From: Pelomonas sp. Root1217
Lineage (GTDB): Bacteria; Pseudomonadota; Gammaproteobacteria; Burkholderiales; Burkholderiaceae_C
Reading direction: 5' to 3'
Assembly: GCF_001425705.1 (NCBI RefSeq)
Contig: NZ_LMDC01000002.1
Span: 34,732 to 98,731 of the forward strand
Length of the DNA stretch: 64,000 nucleotides
Shown here: in pieces, positions 40,830 through 49,621 of the stretch
Numbering within the stretch: position 1 is the stretch's first letter
How the letters are laid out: every line of letters starts with the position of its first letter
Translations under genes and position numbers: made by a program
Notes under the pieces: generated by a model
Databases searched by the model: none
What the model was told of the DNA's origin: nothing
What the model saw: the letters and a program-made list of their open reading frames with translations, nothing else

Positions 40830-42326
40830 ATGAGCCAGAGCTTCAATCGCATCGTCATCGTGGGCGGGGGCACCGCAGGCTGGATGACCGCCGCCGCCAT
40901 CGCCACTGGCCTGAAGGGGCGCTGCACCGTGGAGGTGGTGGACTCCGAGGAGATCGGCATCATCGGCGTCGGCGAGGCGACCTTCCCTTCCATCCGCAAC
41001 TACAACCGGCTGGTCGGCATCGACGAGGCCGAATTCCTGCGCGCCACGCATGGCACCTACAAGCTGGGGATCGAGTTCCGCGACTGGCGGGTGCAGGGCG
41101 AACGCTATTTCCACACCTTCGGCGACTTCGGCGAGACGCAGGGGCCGCATGCGCTGTGGGGCCAGTACCGGCGCCTGGCCGACCCGGCGTTCGGTGAGCT
41201 TGGCGAGCAGTGCCTGCCCACCGTCATGGCCATGCAGGGCCGCTTCGTGCCGCCCGACGACGAGGGCCGCGCACCCTACAAGTACGCCTATCACTTCGAT
41301 GCCACCCTCTATGCCGGTTTCCTGCGCCGCCTCGCCTTCGGCCGTGGCGCCCGCCGCACCGACGGGCGCATCGTCGGCGTCACGCGGCGCGCCGACGGCG
41401 GCGTTCACAGCCTCAGGCTGGCCGATGGCCGCGAGATCGAAGGCGACCTCTTCATCGACTGCTCCGGCTTCGGCTCGCTGCTGTTGGGCAAAACGCTGGA
41501 AGAACCCTTCGTCGACTTCAGCCGCTGGCTGCCGGTGGACAGCGCCTGGGCGTGCGCCTGCGAGCGCACCGGCACGGCGCTGACGCCCTACACCCGCGCG
41601 ACCGCGCTCGAAGGCGGCTGGGCCTGGCGCATCCCGCTGCAAAGCCGCACCGGGCATGGCCATGTCTTCAGCAGCCGCCACATCGACGCCGACCGCGCCC
41701 GCGAGCAACTGCTGCGGCAACTGGACGGCAAGCCCCTGGCCGAACCGCGGCTGCTGCGCTTCACCACCGGCCACCGCGAGCGCTTCTGGGTCCACAACGT
41801 CGTGGCGCTCGGCCTGTCTTCGGGCTTCCTGGAGCCGCTGGAATCGACCAGCATCTTCCTGATCCAGAGTGGCCTGGGCCACCTGATGGGCCTGTTGACC
41901 TCCGGCCAGCCGATCAGCGATGGCGTGGTGGCCGACTACAACGCACGGGCCGTGCGCGAGTTCAACCGCATCCGCGACTTCATCATCCTTCACTACTGCC
42001 TCACGGCGCGCCGCGACAGCGCACTGTGGCGCGACATGGCGACGATGGAGCTGCCCGAAACGCTGGCCTTCAAGATCGACGCCTGGCGCCGCCTGGGTCT
42101 GCTGCACCTGCAGGGCGACGAGGGCTTTGACGAGCACAGCTGGCTGGCCATCCATGCCGGCATGCAGCACTGGCCCGAACGTACCGACCCGGTTCTGCAG
42201 GAGCTGCCGCCCGACGAGGCGCGACAGTCACTGCAGCAGCGCCGCCACGCCATCGCCGAGTCAGTTGCCCGGCTCCCCTCGCATGAGGCCTTCCTTGGCC
42301 AGGTGTTGGCCAGGGGCGGTACATGA
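40830..42326 (+). CDS. Flavin-dependent tryptophan-halogenase-type protein
   Basis: FAD-dependent enzyme of the tryptophan halogenase family (498 aa), cytoplasmic. The dinucleotide-binding motif VGGGTAGWM (about 11-19), GVGEATFPSI, the catalytic Lys at about 78 (TYKLGIEF; Lys 79 in PrnA) and the halogenase signature WAWRIP (264-269) are all intact, as is the C-terminal GLSSGFLEPLESTSIFLIQ segment. All key residues known from real halogenases are therefore present. Genes like this are often found beside TonB receptors in glycan loci of Proteobacteria, where their substrate is unknown. Halogenation of a small indole or phenol is possible but not shown. Confidence 0.88.
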   Translation: MSQSFNRIVIVGGGTAGWMTAAAIATGLKGRCTVEVVDSEEIGIIGVGEATFPSIRNYNRLVGIDEAEFLRATHGTYKLGIEFRDWRVQGERYFHTFGDFGETQGPHALWGQYRRLADPAFGELGEQCLPTVMAMQGRFVPPDDEGRAPYKYAYHFDATLYAGFLRRLAFGRGARRTDGRIVGVTRRADGGVHSLRLADGREIEGDLFIDCSGFGSLLLGKTLEEPFVDFSRWLPVDSAWACACERTGTALTPYTRATALEGGWAWRIPLQSRTGHGHVFSSRHIDADRAREQLLRQLDGKPLAEPRLLRFTTGHRERFWVHNVVALGLSSGFLEPLESTSIFLIQSGLGHLMGLLTSGQPISDGVVADYNARAVREFNRIRDFIILHYCLTARRDSALWRDMATMELPETLAFKIDAWRRLGLLHLQGDEGFDEHSWLAIHAGMQHWPERTDPVLQELPPDEARQSLQQRRHAIAESVARLPSHEAFLGQVLARGGT

Positions 42327-42474
42327 ACGGCGCCCTGCCATGGTAGTGGCGGGCTGCGACGCTGAGAACCTTGCGATTGCCGTTGCGGCGCAAGTCAATG
42401 AGCCTCGCCGGGGACTGAGCATCCGATCAATGCGCCGGCGAAAGAGGTAGGGCAGCGAACGTGGCGCTCCAGGT

Positions 42475-42497
42475 GCCGGTCACGGTCGCGGACCGGC
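42475..42497. terminator. Hairpin between convergent halogenase and GH35 genes
   Basis: GCCGGTC (42475-42481) pairs with GACCGGC (42491-42497) across a nine-base loop, 15 bp from the GH35 stop codon. It is the best terminator candidate in the 186-bp gap between the two converging genes; no T-tract is seen on either strand. Confidence 0.35.
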
Positions 42498-42512
42498 CCT
42501 GTTTGCCGAACC

Positions 42513-44189
42513 TCAGTCGTACGAGAAGACCTTCACTTTCACCACGCGTGGGCCCGGGGCGGCGTCGAAGCTGTCCCAGCGCCAGAAGGGGATCTGGGCG
42601 GTGCTGCCCTGGTTGGTCTGGTCGCCGTTCAAGCGGCGGCCGTTGACCCACCTGCCGTTGACGAAGACCTGCTCCCAGATCTCGGCAAGCCCGACTTCCC
42701 GCTGCTTTGCGGAGAAACCCACGACCAAGCCATCACCCGCGATGAGGAACTCATCCGGTGCGGTGTTGATGATGAGCCCATAGGCGCGTTCATCCGCGGA
42801 AACGGGGCTGTAGCTGACATGCGCCGTGTACCCGCCCAGAGCGATCTCGCGGCTGGACTGCGCGCCTGTGGCTTCCTTGACGCCCTCCTGGGTGGTCTTG
42901 GGCTCCTCGGTCTGCAGGATGCCGGCCATCCGGCCCGTTCCCTGGAACTGCAGGATCAGCGGGCGCAGCTGCGAAACGAGCTTGAAGCTCTTGGCGATGG
43001 GACCGTCCACCGCCTGGCCTTCCAGGCCGAACGGCGCAAAGCTGATCGCGTCATGGTGGGCGAACGCCCAGAAGATGTTGCGCGCCGCCTGGTGCTGGTC
43101 GACCGCCGAGGGCTTGAACCAGACGTCGGCGTGGGTCTCCGGAATGAACAGCGGGTTGTCAGCCCGGTGGTAGGCGGCGGTGACGTCCTTGAAATTGTTG
43201 GCGTAGATGTCCGGCGCGCAGATCGAAATCGCTGGTGCAGCGACCTTCCACACATCGATGACGCGATGGACGGGGCCGCCGGACGGGAACTGCCCGGGCT
43301 GGTCGTTCCCCGCCAGCCACGCATTCACGTAAAGGGGGATGTCGTAGACCGCCTTGCCGGCGGCCGCGATGCCATTGATGTAGGAGGCGTAGTGCCAGGC
43401 CATGAAGATTTCGTCGCCATCCTTCGTGGCGCCGAAGACTTCCGCCCACGAGCCGCGCTCCTTGCGCCCGTTGCGTTGCCACAGCTCCTCGAGGTGCGGC
43501 GCCAGACGGCCTTTGTGGCCGATCAGGTAGTCCATCAGCGGCTGTGGAACCTGCTCGGCAAACGCCGCCTTGGCTTCAGGGCGGTGGTCACGTGATTCGA
43601 AGAGGCCCACCTCGTTCTCGACCTGGACCAGGATCACCGTGTTGTCCTGCGCATCGATCTTGCGCAGGTGCTTCATCATGGCGGTGAAGGCGGCCTTGTC
43701 CGCATCGCGGGACTGTGGACCGAAAGTGGAAAGCGCCGACATCGGGCGTCCTTCGGCGTTGTGCGCCCGCGGGAAACGCACGGTGTCCCGGCGCACCCAG
43801 GCCGGCGCGTATTGGGACACGCCGTTCTTCCAGCTGCCAAACCACAGCACGACCAGCTTCACCCGGTGTTTTCGGGCCGTGCGAACCATGTGCTCAAGCT
43901 GCCCGAAGTCGTAGCTGCCTTCGACCGGTTCGAGCAACTCCCATGTGACCGGGGCAAACACGGTGTTGGCGTGCAGCCGAGCCAGCTTGCTCACCGTGCG
44001 GTCGAAATACTCCGGGCTGCCCGAAGAGGAGTTGTGTACCTGGCCGCCGACGATGAGGTAAGGCTTGTCATTCACCACCAATTGCGTCGCGGTGCCCTGC
44101 GTGGCGAAGTGGGGTGGCTTCGCATCCGCCGGGTTCGCTGCAAGGAGAACGGCGCCGGCAACGAGCATGTCAATCAGGTAACGGTACAT
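42513..44189 (-). CDS. GH35 beta-galactosidase with DUF5597-type C-terminus
   Basis: Exo-beta-galactosidase (558 aa) with a signal peptide (ending NPADA). The GH35 barrel shows VHNSSSGSPEYFDRT, NTVFAPVTWELLEPVEG and RKHRVKLVVLWFGSWKNG. The acid/base is E193 in QVENEVG and the nucleophile E351 in FIPETHAD. The C-terminal part (about 400-555), with FLIAGDGLVVGF and VFVNGRWVNGRRLNGDQ, corresponds to the DUF5597 domain seen in Caulobacter/Xanthomonas-type enzymes linked to xyloglucan or galactan use. It is the last gene of the minus-strand run, 42 bp after the GH78 gene. Confidence 0.9.
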   Translation of the reverse strand: MYRYLIDMLVAGAVLLAANPADAKPPHFATQGTATQLVVNDKPYLIVGGQVHNSSSGSPEYFDRTVSKLARLHANTVFAPVTWELLEPVEGSYDFGQLEHMVRTARKHRVKLVVLWFGSWKNGVSQYAPAWVRRDTVRFPRAHNAEGRPMSALSTFGPQSRDADKAAFTAMMKHLRKIDAQDNTVILVQVENEVGLFESRDHRPEAKAAFAEQVPQPLMDYLIGHKGRLAPHLEELWQRNGRKERGSWAEVFGATKDGDEIFMAWHYASYINGIAAAGKAVYDIPLYVNAWLAGNDQPGQFPSGGPVHRVIDVWKVAAPAISICAPDIYANNFKDVTAAYHRADNPLFIPETHADVWFKPSAVDQHQAARNIFWAFAHHDAISFAPFGLEGQAVDGPIAKSFKLVSQLRPLILQFQGTGRMAGILQTEEPKTTQEGVKEATGAQSSREIALGGYTAHVSYSPVSADERAYGLIINTAPDEFLIAGDGLVVGFSAKQREVGLAEIWEQVFVNGRWVNGRRLNGDQTNQGSTAQIPFWRWDSFDAAPGPRVVKVKVFSYD

Positions 44190-44231
44190 AGGTCTGTTGG
44201 AAGAAGTTGGTTGTTTGGGCGTCGCGCCTGC

Positions 44232-47036
44232 TCAGCGCGGCGGCGCTGCCTGCGCCGGCACGTGGAATTCGTAATGGCCCGACCCGGCCAGCAGGGTCAG
44301 CACGCCGTCCTGCCAGCGCGCCCGGCTCACGCCTGGTGCGCGTGACGCGTCATGCCGCCCCTCGCGCACGAGCTTGGGGTCGGACGTCGGCAGGACGATC
44401 TCTGCCTCGGTGCCGACCGGCACGTCCACGCTCAGATGCAGGCCATCGTCGCCGCGGCGCCAGTCGCTGGCCAGCAGGCCGAAGGGCGTGCGCTGGCTGG
44501 CGCTGGCATGGTCCACGGCCGGGTGGGACAGCAGCGCAGCGATGCGTGAACGCTTGTACCCGGCCTCCAGCGCCTGCAGGCCGCCCAGGCGCGCAAACAT
44601 CCAGTCGCCCACGGCGCCGTTGGCGTAGTGATTGAAGGAGTTCATGTCCACCGGGCCGAAGCTGCCGTCGGCGTTGATGCTGTTCCAGCGCTCCCAGATG
44701 GTGGTGGCGCCCATGCGGATCTCATAGCCCCAGGACGGATAGTCGTCGTTGAGCAGCAGGCGCATGGCGAGGTCGTCACGCCCGATGCTGGACAGTGCCG
44801 GCAGCAGCCAGGGCGTGCCGAGGAAGCCGGTTTTCAGGTGATGCTTGTCGGCCGCCAGTTTCTCGACGAAGCGCGCCGCAGTCGCATCGCGCTGCACGCC
44901 CGCAGGCAGCAGGCCCATGCCGAGGGCCATCGCATAGACGGTCTGCGTGCCGGGCTCGATGCGGCCATCCGCCTTCTGGTAAGCCTGCACGAAGGCGGCG
45001 CGGATGCGGGCGGCCAGGGCCTGCCATTCGCGCGCCTGCCCGGCCTCGCCCAGCGCGGTGGCCATCTCGGCCATCATGCGCGTGTCCTCGGCAAAGTAGG
45101 CCGTCGCGATGGTGGGGTGCTCGCGCATGCGGTCCACGCCTTCCAGGCTCAACCAGTCTCCCGAGAAGAAGGAGATGCGGCCCTCCTCCAGCAGGTTGCC
45201 GTCGGCCATGGCGCCATTGCGCAGGAAGTCGTGGAAGCGGCGCATGGCCACCCAGTGGCGGCGCAGGATGGCCGTGTCGCCGGTGGCGCGCCAGACGGCG
45301 TAGGGCACGGTGATGTAGGCGTCCGCCCAGCCGACGCCGGTTTCCTTGAAATCCTTGCCCGGGTAGGGAACGATGGCCGGGATGTTGCCGTCGCCAAGCT
45401 GGGCATCGGCCAGGTCGTCCATCCACTTGGACAGGAAGGCACGCGTGTCCTGCAGGCGGCTGGCGGTGGGCGCGAAGACGTTGATGTCGCCCGTCCAGCC
45501 CAGGCGCTCGTCGCGCGCCGGGGTGTCGGTGGGAATGGACAGGAAGTTGCCGCGCTGGCCCCAGCGGATGTTGCGCACGAGCTGGTCGAGCATCGGGTTC
45601 GACAGGCGCAGGTCGCCCGCGTCGGGCAGGTCCGATCCCAGCACGACGGCCTGCACGTCGACCAGCGCGGGCGCGGTGTCGACGCCGGTGATCTCGATGT
45701 AGCGGAAGCCGTGCTGGGTGAAGCGCGGCTGGTAGGTCACGGTGCCATCTCGTGCGAAGGTGTAGGTATCGGTGGCTGCCGCCGAGCGCAGGTTCTCGGT
45801 GTAGAGCTGGCCCTGGCGCTCGCCGCGGCGGTGGATCTCCTCGGCGTGGCGCAGGCGCACGGTCTGGCCGGCGCGACCGCTGAGCTTGACGCGGGCCACA
45901 CCCACCAGGTTCTGCCCCAGGTCGTAGATGAAGGTGCCGGCCGGTGCCGGCAGGCGAGCCTGCGCGGGCCGCACTTCGGTGGCGCGCACCGGCTCGTCAG
46001 GCTGCGGCACCAGGCGCGCACTGCTGTCGGCCTGCGGCAGCACGGCCTGCCACGCGCCGTCGTCAAAGCCGGGTTCGGCCCAGCCGCTCGGCAGGCGCCG
46101 CGCGTCGTACTTCTCCCCGTCCTGCAGGTCGGCCTGCAGCCAGGGGCCAGGCAGGCTGCGCCAGGCGCCATCGGTGCCGAAGTCCTGTGTGCTGCCGTCG
46201 GCATAGGTCACGCGCAGCTTGGCCTTGAGCGCCAGCTGCTGGCCGTAGACGCCCTGCCAGCCAATGCCCACCTTGCCGCGGAACCAGCCGTCGGCCAGCG
46301 CCGCACCGATGACGTTGGCACCGCTGCGCAGCTGCGCGGTGACGTCAAAGGTCTGCACCTGCACGCGCTTGGCGTAGTCGGTCCAGCCGGGGGCGAGCGC
46401 CTGGTCGCCCACGGGCTGGCCGTTGAGCCACAACTGGTAGACGCCGCGCGCGGTGGCATACAGGCGCGCCTGGCGAACCTGGCCCAGCGGCTTGTCCAGT
46501 TCCAGCGTGCCGCGCAACAGCGGGCGCGGCTGGTCGACGGCATCGAAGGGTGCGGCGATCCACTGCGCGCCCTGCCAGTCGGCAGCCGACAGCAGGCCCG
46601 TCTCGAACCAGGTCGGCGTGCTCCAGGCACCGGCGCGGCCATGGCGATCCCAGGCCCTCACTTGCCAGTGGTAGCGCGTTGCCGGCTGCAGCTTGAGGGC
46701 GGCGGGTGGCGTGACGTCGACCTGCCGATCTGACGCGACCCTGCCGGAGTCCCAGGTCTTGCCACTGCCCGGCTGCGTGCCTACGCGGACTTGATACGCC
46801 TGCTGGCGCGCGCTTCGCGCGGCAGCCGCCAGCGTCCAGCCGAACGAGATGTCGTCGGCAGCGATGCCCAGCGGACGGCTGCGTGCATTCGCTGTCATGC
46901 CTGTGACGGTGAGTTCGCCAACGGCGGAGTTCTGGGCTGCCGATGCTGCGGCGACTGCCATGCTGACGGACGCGGTCAGCACCACGATGGCCGAGCGGTT
47001 CAGCGTGCGACAGCGGCCTGTCATCAGAGTGAACAT
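44232..47036 (-). CDS. GH78 alpha-L-rhamnosidase
   Basis: Inverting alpha-L-rhamnosidase (934 aa) removing terminal rhamnose. A signal peptide (about 1-34) precedes an Fn3-like domain, the Bac_rhamnosid N-terminal domain (WQGAQWIAAPFD, ATARGVYQLWLNG) and the alpha-toroid catalytic domain. General acid E510 lies in RDERLGWTGD and the base E782 in TTIWERWNS, followed by NSFNHYANGAVGDWMF. The C-terminal beta domain is complete. Its presence shows that the target glycan, or a second one, carries rhamnose, as in rhamnogalacturonan or rhamnosylated side chains. An in-frame ATG four codons further in (47024) is an alternative start. Confidence 0.92.
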   Translation of the reverse strand: MFTLMTGRCRTLNRSAIVVLTASVSMAVAAASAAQNSAVGELTVTGMTANARSRPLGIAADDISFGWTLAAAARSARQQAYQVRVGTQPGSGKTWDSGRVASDRQVDVTPPAALKLQPATRYHWQVRAWDRHGRAGAWSTPTWFETGLLSAADWQGAQWIAAPFDAVDQPRPLLRGTLELDKPLGQVRQARLYATARGVYQLWLNGQPVGDQALAPGWTDYAKRVQVQTFDVTAQLRSGANVIGAALADGWFRGKVGIGWQGVYGQQLALKAKLRVTYADGSTQDFGTDGAWRSLPGPWLQADLQDGEKYDARRLPSGWAEPGFDDGAWQAVLPQADSSARLVPQPDEPVRATEVRPAQARLPAPAGTFIYDLGQNLVGVARVKLSGRAGQTVRLRHAEEIHRRGERQGQLYTENLRSAAATDTYTFARDGTVTYQPRFTQHGFRYIEITGVDTAPALVDVQAVVLGSDLPDAGDLRLSNPMLDQLVRNIRWGQRGNFLSIPTDTPARDERLGWTGDINVFAPTASRLQDTRAFLSKWMDDLADAQLGDGNIPAIVPYPGKDFKETGVGWADAYITVPYAVWRATGDTAILRRHWVAMRRFHDFLRNGAMADGNLLEEGRISFFSGDWLSLEGVDRMREHPTIATAYFAEDTRMMAEMATALGEAGQAREWQALAARIRAAFVQAYQKADGRIEPGTQTVYAMALGMGLLPAGVQRDATAARFVEKLAADKHHLKTGFLGTPWLLPALSSIGRDDLAMRLLLNDDYPSWGYEIRMGATTIWERWNSINADGSFGPVDMNSFNHYANGAVGDWMFARLGGLQALEAGYKRSRIAALLSHPAVDHASASQRTPFGLLASDWRRGDDGLHLSVDVPVGTEAEIVLPTSDPKLVREGRHDASRAPGVSRARWQDGVLTLLAGSGHYEFHVPAQAAPPR

Positions 47037-47131
47037 CGCTGGATTCCTAGCAAACGCGCATACGGTTCAGTCCGCTGAGCTGAGCCAGGCCATTGAACAG
47101 CGAGGGGCTCGTGACGGCGATGGCCGCCACC

Positions 47132-49621
47132 TCACGGTGCCACCACCGCAACGGCGGGAAGCGCGGGCACAGGCCGGACCTTGATCGTGGTGTCGCCGGG
47201 CTTGAGGCCGGCGGATGTGGCGCGCAGAACAAGGTCGCCCGAGCCAGCGCGCCGGCTTTGCAGGATGACCTGGGCCAGGCCGTTGTAGATCCTGACCTTG
47301 TTGCCCTTCTCCGGATCATGGCTGTTCGGGTCGCCATTGCCGACGCCGATGTTGGCGCCCGGCCCGCTGAGCTCGAACTCGACGGCGAGGTTCGCGGTTG
47401 GCACGGGCCGGCCTTGTGCGTCGATGGCCTCGACGGTCACCGGGGCGGCGTCGCGACCATCGCCGGCCAGCGTGTCACGGTCGGGTGTCAGCCGCAGCGC
47501 CACGGGCGCGCCGGTGGTTTCCACGGCGAAACGCCCCACTTCGCGCCCGCCCTTCTTGGCGACGGCCTCGAGCCGACCCGGCGCGTAGGGCACCTGCCAG
47601 TCCACCATCTGGAAGGGATGGACCTTCTTTTCCTCGATCAGCTTGCCGTTGAGAGAGAGGGCCACGGTGTCGGCGTTCGTCAGCCCCATCACCTTGATGT
47701 TCTGGCCCTCCTTGCCCGGCCAGTTCCAGTGCGGGACCAGCGTCAGCACGGGCTTGTCCTCCACGAACATGGCCTGTCGGACGTAGAACTCGGTCTTGGG
47801 AAAGCCGCAGAGATCAAGCGCGCCGAAGTGCGAGCTTGCGGACGGCCAGCCGAAGGGCGTGGGTTCGCCGCGATAGGCAAAGCCTGTCCAGGAGAAGCGG
47901 CCAGCAAACGACGTCTGCTTCATGATCGCTTCCCACGAGTTGCGGGCGCTGCTGGTGGCGGCCCAACCCGGGAACACGTCGTCGTAGGACGCCACGACTT
48001 GCTTCCAGTCAGTGGTGTATTCACCGCGCGTCATGACCTGGGAGGTGTCTTCCGTGCTGACGATGGGCTTGTCGGGGTAGGCCGCGCGAATCTTGTCGTA
48101 CAGGTCGGTCTCGTAATTGATGCCCACCACGTCCACAACCTGTGCAGCGTTCTTCGGGTTGGCCTTGCCGTCAGGACTCAGGTGCCCCTTGTTCTGCGCG
48201 CCGGTGGTTGGCCGGGTGGTGTCGAGCTGCTTGACCACGGCGTTCATCACGCGCGCCATCTCCATGCCCTCCTCCTGGCCCTGCAGCCCCTCCTCGTTGA
48301 ACAGGCTCCACAGGATCACGCTGGGGTGGTTGCGGTCGCGGCGCACCAGCCACTGGAGCTGCTTCAGGTATTCCGGCGAGGCGTTGAAGTGCCGCGTCTC
48401 GTTCATCACCAACATGCCATGGCGGTCGGCGGCGTCGAGCAACTCCTTGGCCGGCGGGTTGTGCGCGGAGCGGAAGGCGTTCGAGCCCATCTCCTTGAGC
48501 TTGCGGACGCGGAAGTCCCAGATCGAATCCGGCACGGCCACGCCGACGCCCGAGTGGTCCTGGTGGTTGCTCGTGCCCTTGAGCTTGAGCGGCTGGTCGT
48601 TGAGGAAGAAGCCCTTCTTCGCGTCGAAGCGGATGGTGCGAAAGCCAGCCGTGGTGTCCACGGCGTCCACGGGCTTGCCGCCAAGCAACACGGTGGTGCG
48701 CACTGTGTAGAGCGTCGGCTTGTCCACGGACCAGAGCTGCGGCGCCGCCACCGAGACCGGAACCTTCGCCACGGCGTCGCCCTGGGAGATCACGCTTACC
48801 GGCGCAGAGCGCCCGCCCGCGACCCGCTTGCCCGCCGCATCGAACACCTCGACGTCCACCAGGGCCGAGGCCGCTTCGGCACCGGTGTTCGCCAGCGTGA
48901 CTTCGGCAGGGATCACCCACTTGCCATCGGCAGCCTTGACCGGGTTGGCATAGACGCCGTCGGTGGCGATGTGAACCGGGCTGCGCTTGACCAGCCAGGT
49001 GTGGCGATAAATGCCACCACCCTCGTACCACCAACCCTCGGTGTGATCGGCGTCCACCCGCACCGCGATGGTGTTGATGTCGTCGCCGTATCGCGCCATC
49101 GGCGTGACGTTGATCTGGAACGACGCGTAGCCATTGAAGCTGTGGTGAACCTCGCTGCCGTTGACATACACGGTGGCGCGGGTCGCCACGCCGTCGAACT
49201 GCAGCTCGATGTTCTTGCCGCGGTCGGCGGCCGGCAGCTGGAACGTCCGCCGGTACCAGGCCACGCCGCGCGGGCGGTAGCCCTGCTGCTTGAGCGCCTT
49301 CTCGTCGAAGGGCTGCTCGACGACCCAGTCATGCGGCAGCGTCACACGCTGCCAGGCCTTGTCGTCATAGCCCCGCGCAGCCGCGCCCCAGGCGGTCCCG
49401 GCCTTGGCGCCGTGGTAGGTGATGTCCGGGCCATAGAGATTGACGCCCTGGCCGCCGGGAAACGAATCGGGCTTGATGTCGCCCAGGTGGAAGCGCCAGC
49501 CCTCGTCCAGCGACAGGGTTTCCCGCAGGAGCGGGGGCGCTGCCGTGCCGGCGGCCGCCGCGACCTGCGCCGCAACGCACACCAGGCCGACGCTGGCCCA
49601 ACGGATGAACGTCGCCAGCAT
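47132..49621 (-). CDS. GH2 beta-galactosidase
   Basis: Secreted GH2 exo-glycosidase (829 aa). Signal peptide about 1-23; jelly-roll domain (WYRRTFQL, GVATRATVYVNG), Ig-like domain, TIM barrel with acid/base E443 (LFNEEG) and nucleophile E524 (VSTEDTS), then DUF4982 and Big-like domains (GLTNADTVALSLNG, ALRLTPDRDTLAGDGRDAAPVTVEA). The ATG at 49621 overlaps the stop of the upstream GH42 gene (ATGA); a GTG one codon earlier is ignored. It is closely related to the GH2 enzyme at 54056, with the same domain order and the shared motif VGNGDPNSHD; both are family members common in plant-glycan loci. Confidence 0.92.
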   Translation of the reverse strand: MLATFIRWASVGLVCVAAQVAAAAGTAAPPLLRETLSLDEGWRFHLGDIKPDSFPGGQGVNLYGPDITYHGAKAGTAWGAAARGYDDKAWQRVTLPHDWVVEQPFDEKALKQQGYRPRGVAWYRRTFQLPAADRGKNIELQFDGVATRATVYVNGSEVHHSFNGYASFQINVTPMARYGDDINTIAVRVDADHTEGWWYEGGGIYRHTWLVKRSPVHIATDGVYANPVKAADGKWVIPAEVTLANTGAEAASALVDVEVFDAAGKRVAGGRSAPVSVISQGDAVAKVPVSVAAPQLWSVDKPTLYTVRTTVLLGGKPVDAVDTTAGFRTIRFDAKKGFFLNDQPLKLKGTSNHQDHSGVGVAVPDSIWDFRVRKLKEMGSNAFRSAHNPPAKELLDAADRHGMLVMNETRHFNASPEYLKQLQWLVRRDRNHPSVILWSLFNEEGLQGQEEGMEMARVMNAVVKQLDTTRPTTGAQNKGHLSPDGKANPKNAAQVVDVVGINYETDLYDKIRAAYPDKPIVSTEDTSQVMTRGEYTTDWKQVVASYDDVFPGWAATSSARNSWEAIMKQTSFAGRFSWTGFAYRGEPTPFGWPSASSHFGALDLCGFPKTEFYVRQAMFVEDKPVLTLVPHWNWPGKEGQNIKVMGLTNADTVALSLNGKLIEEKKVHPFQMVDWQVPYAPGRLEAVAKKGGREVGRFAVETTGAPVALRLTPDRDTLAGDGRDAAPVTVEAIDAQGRPVPTANLAVEFELSGPGANIGVGNGDPNSHDPEKGNKVRIYNGLAQVILQSRRAGSGDLVLRATSAGLKPGDTTIKVRPVPALPAVAVVAP

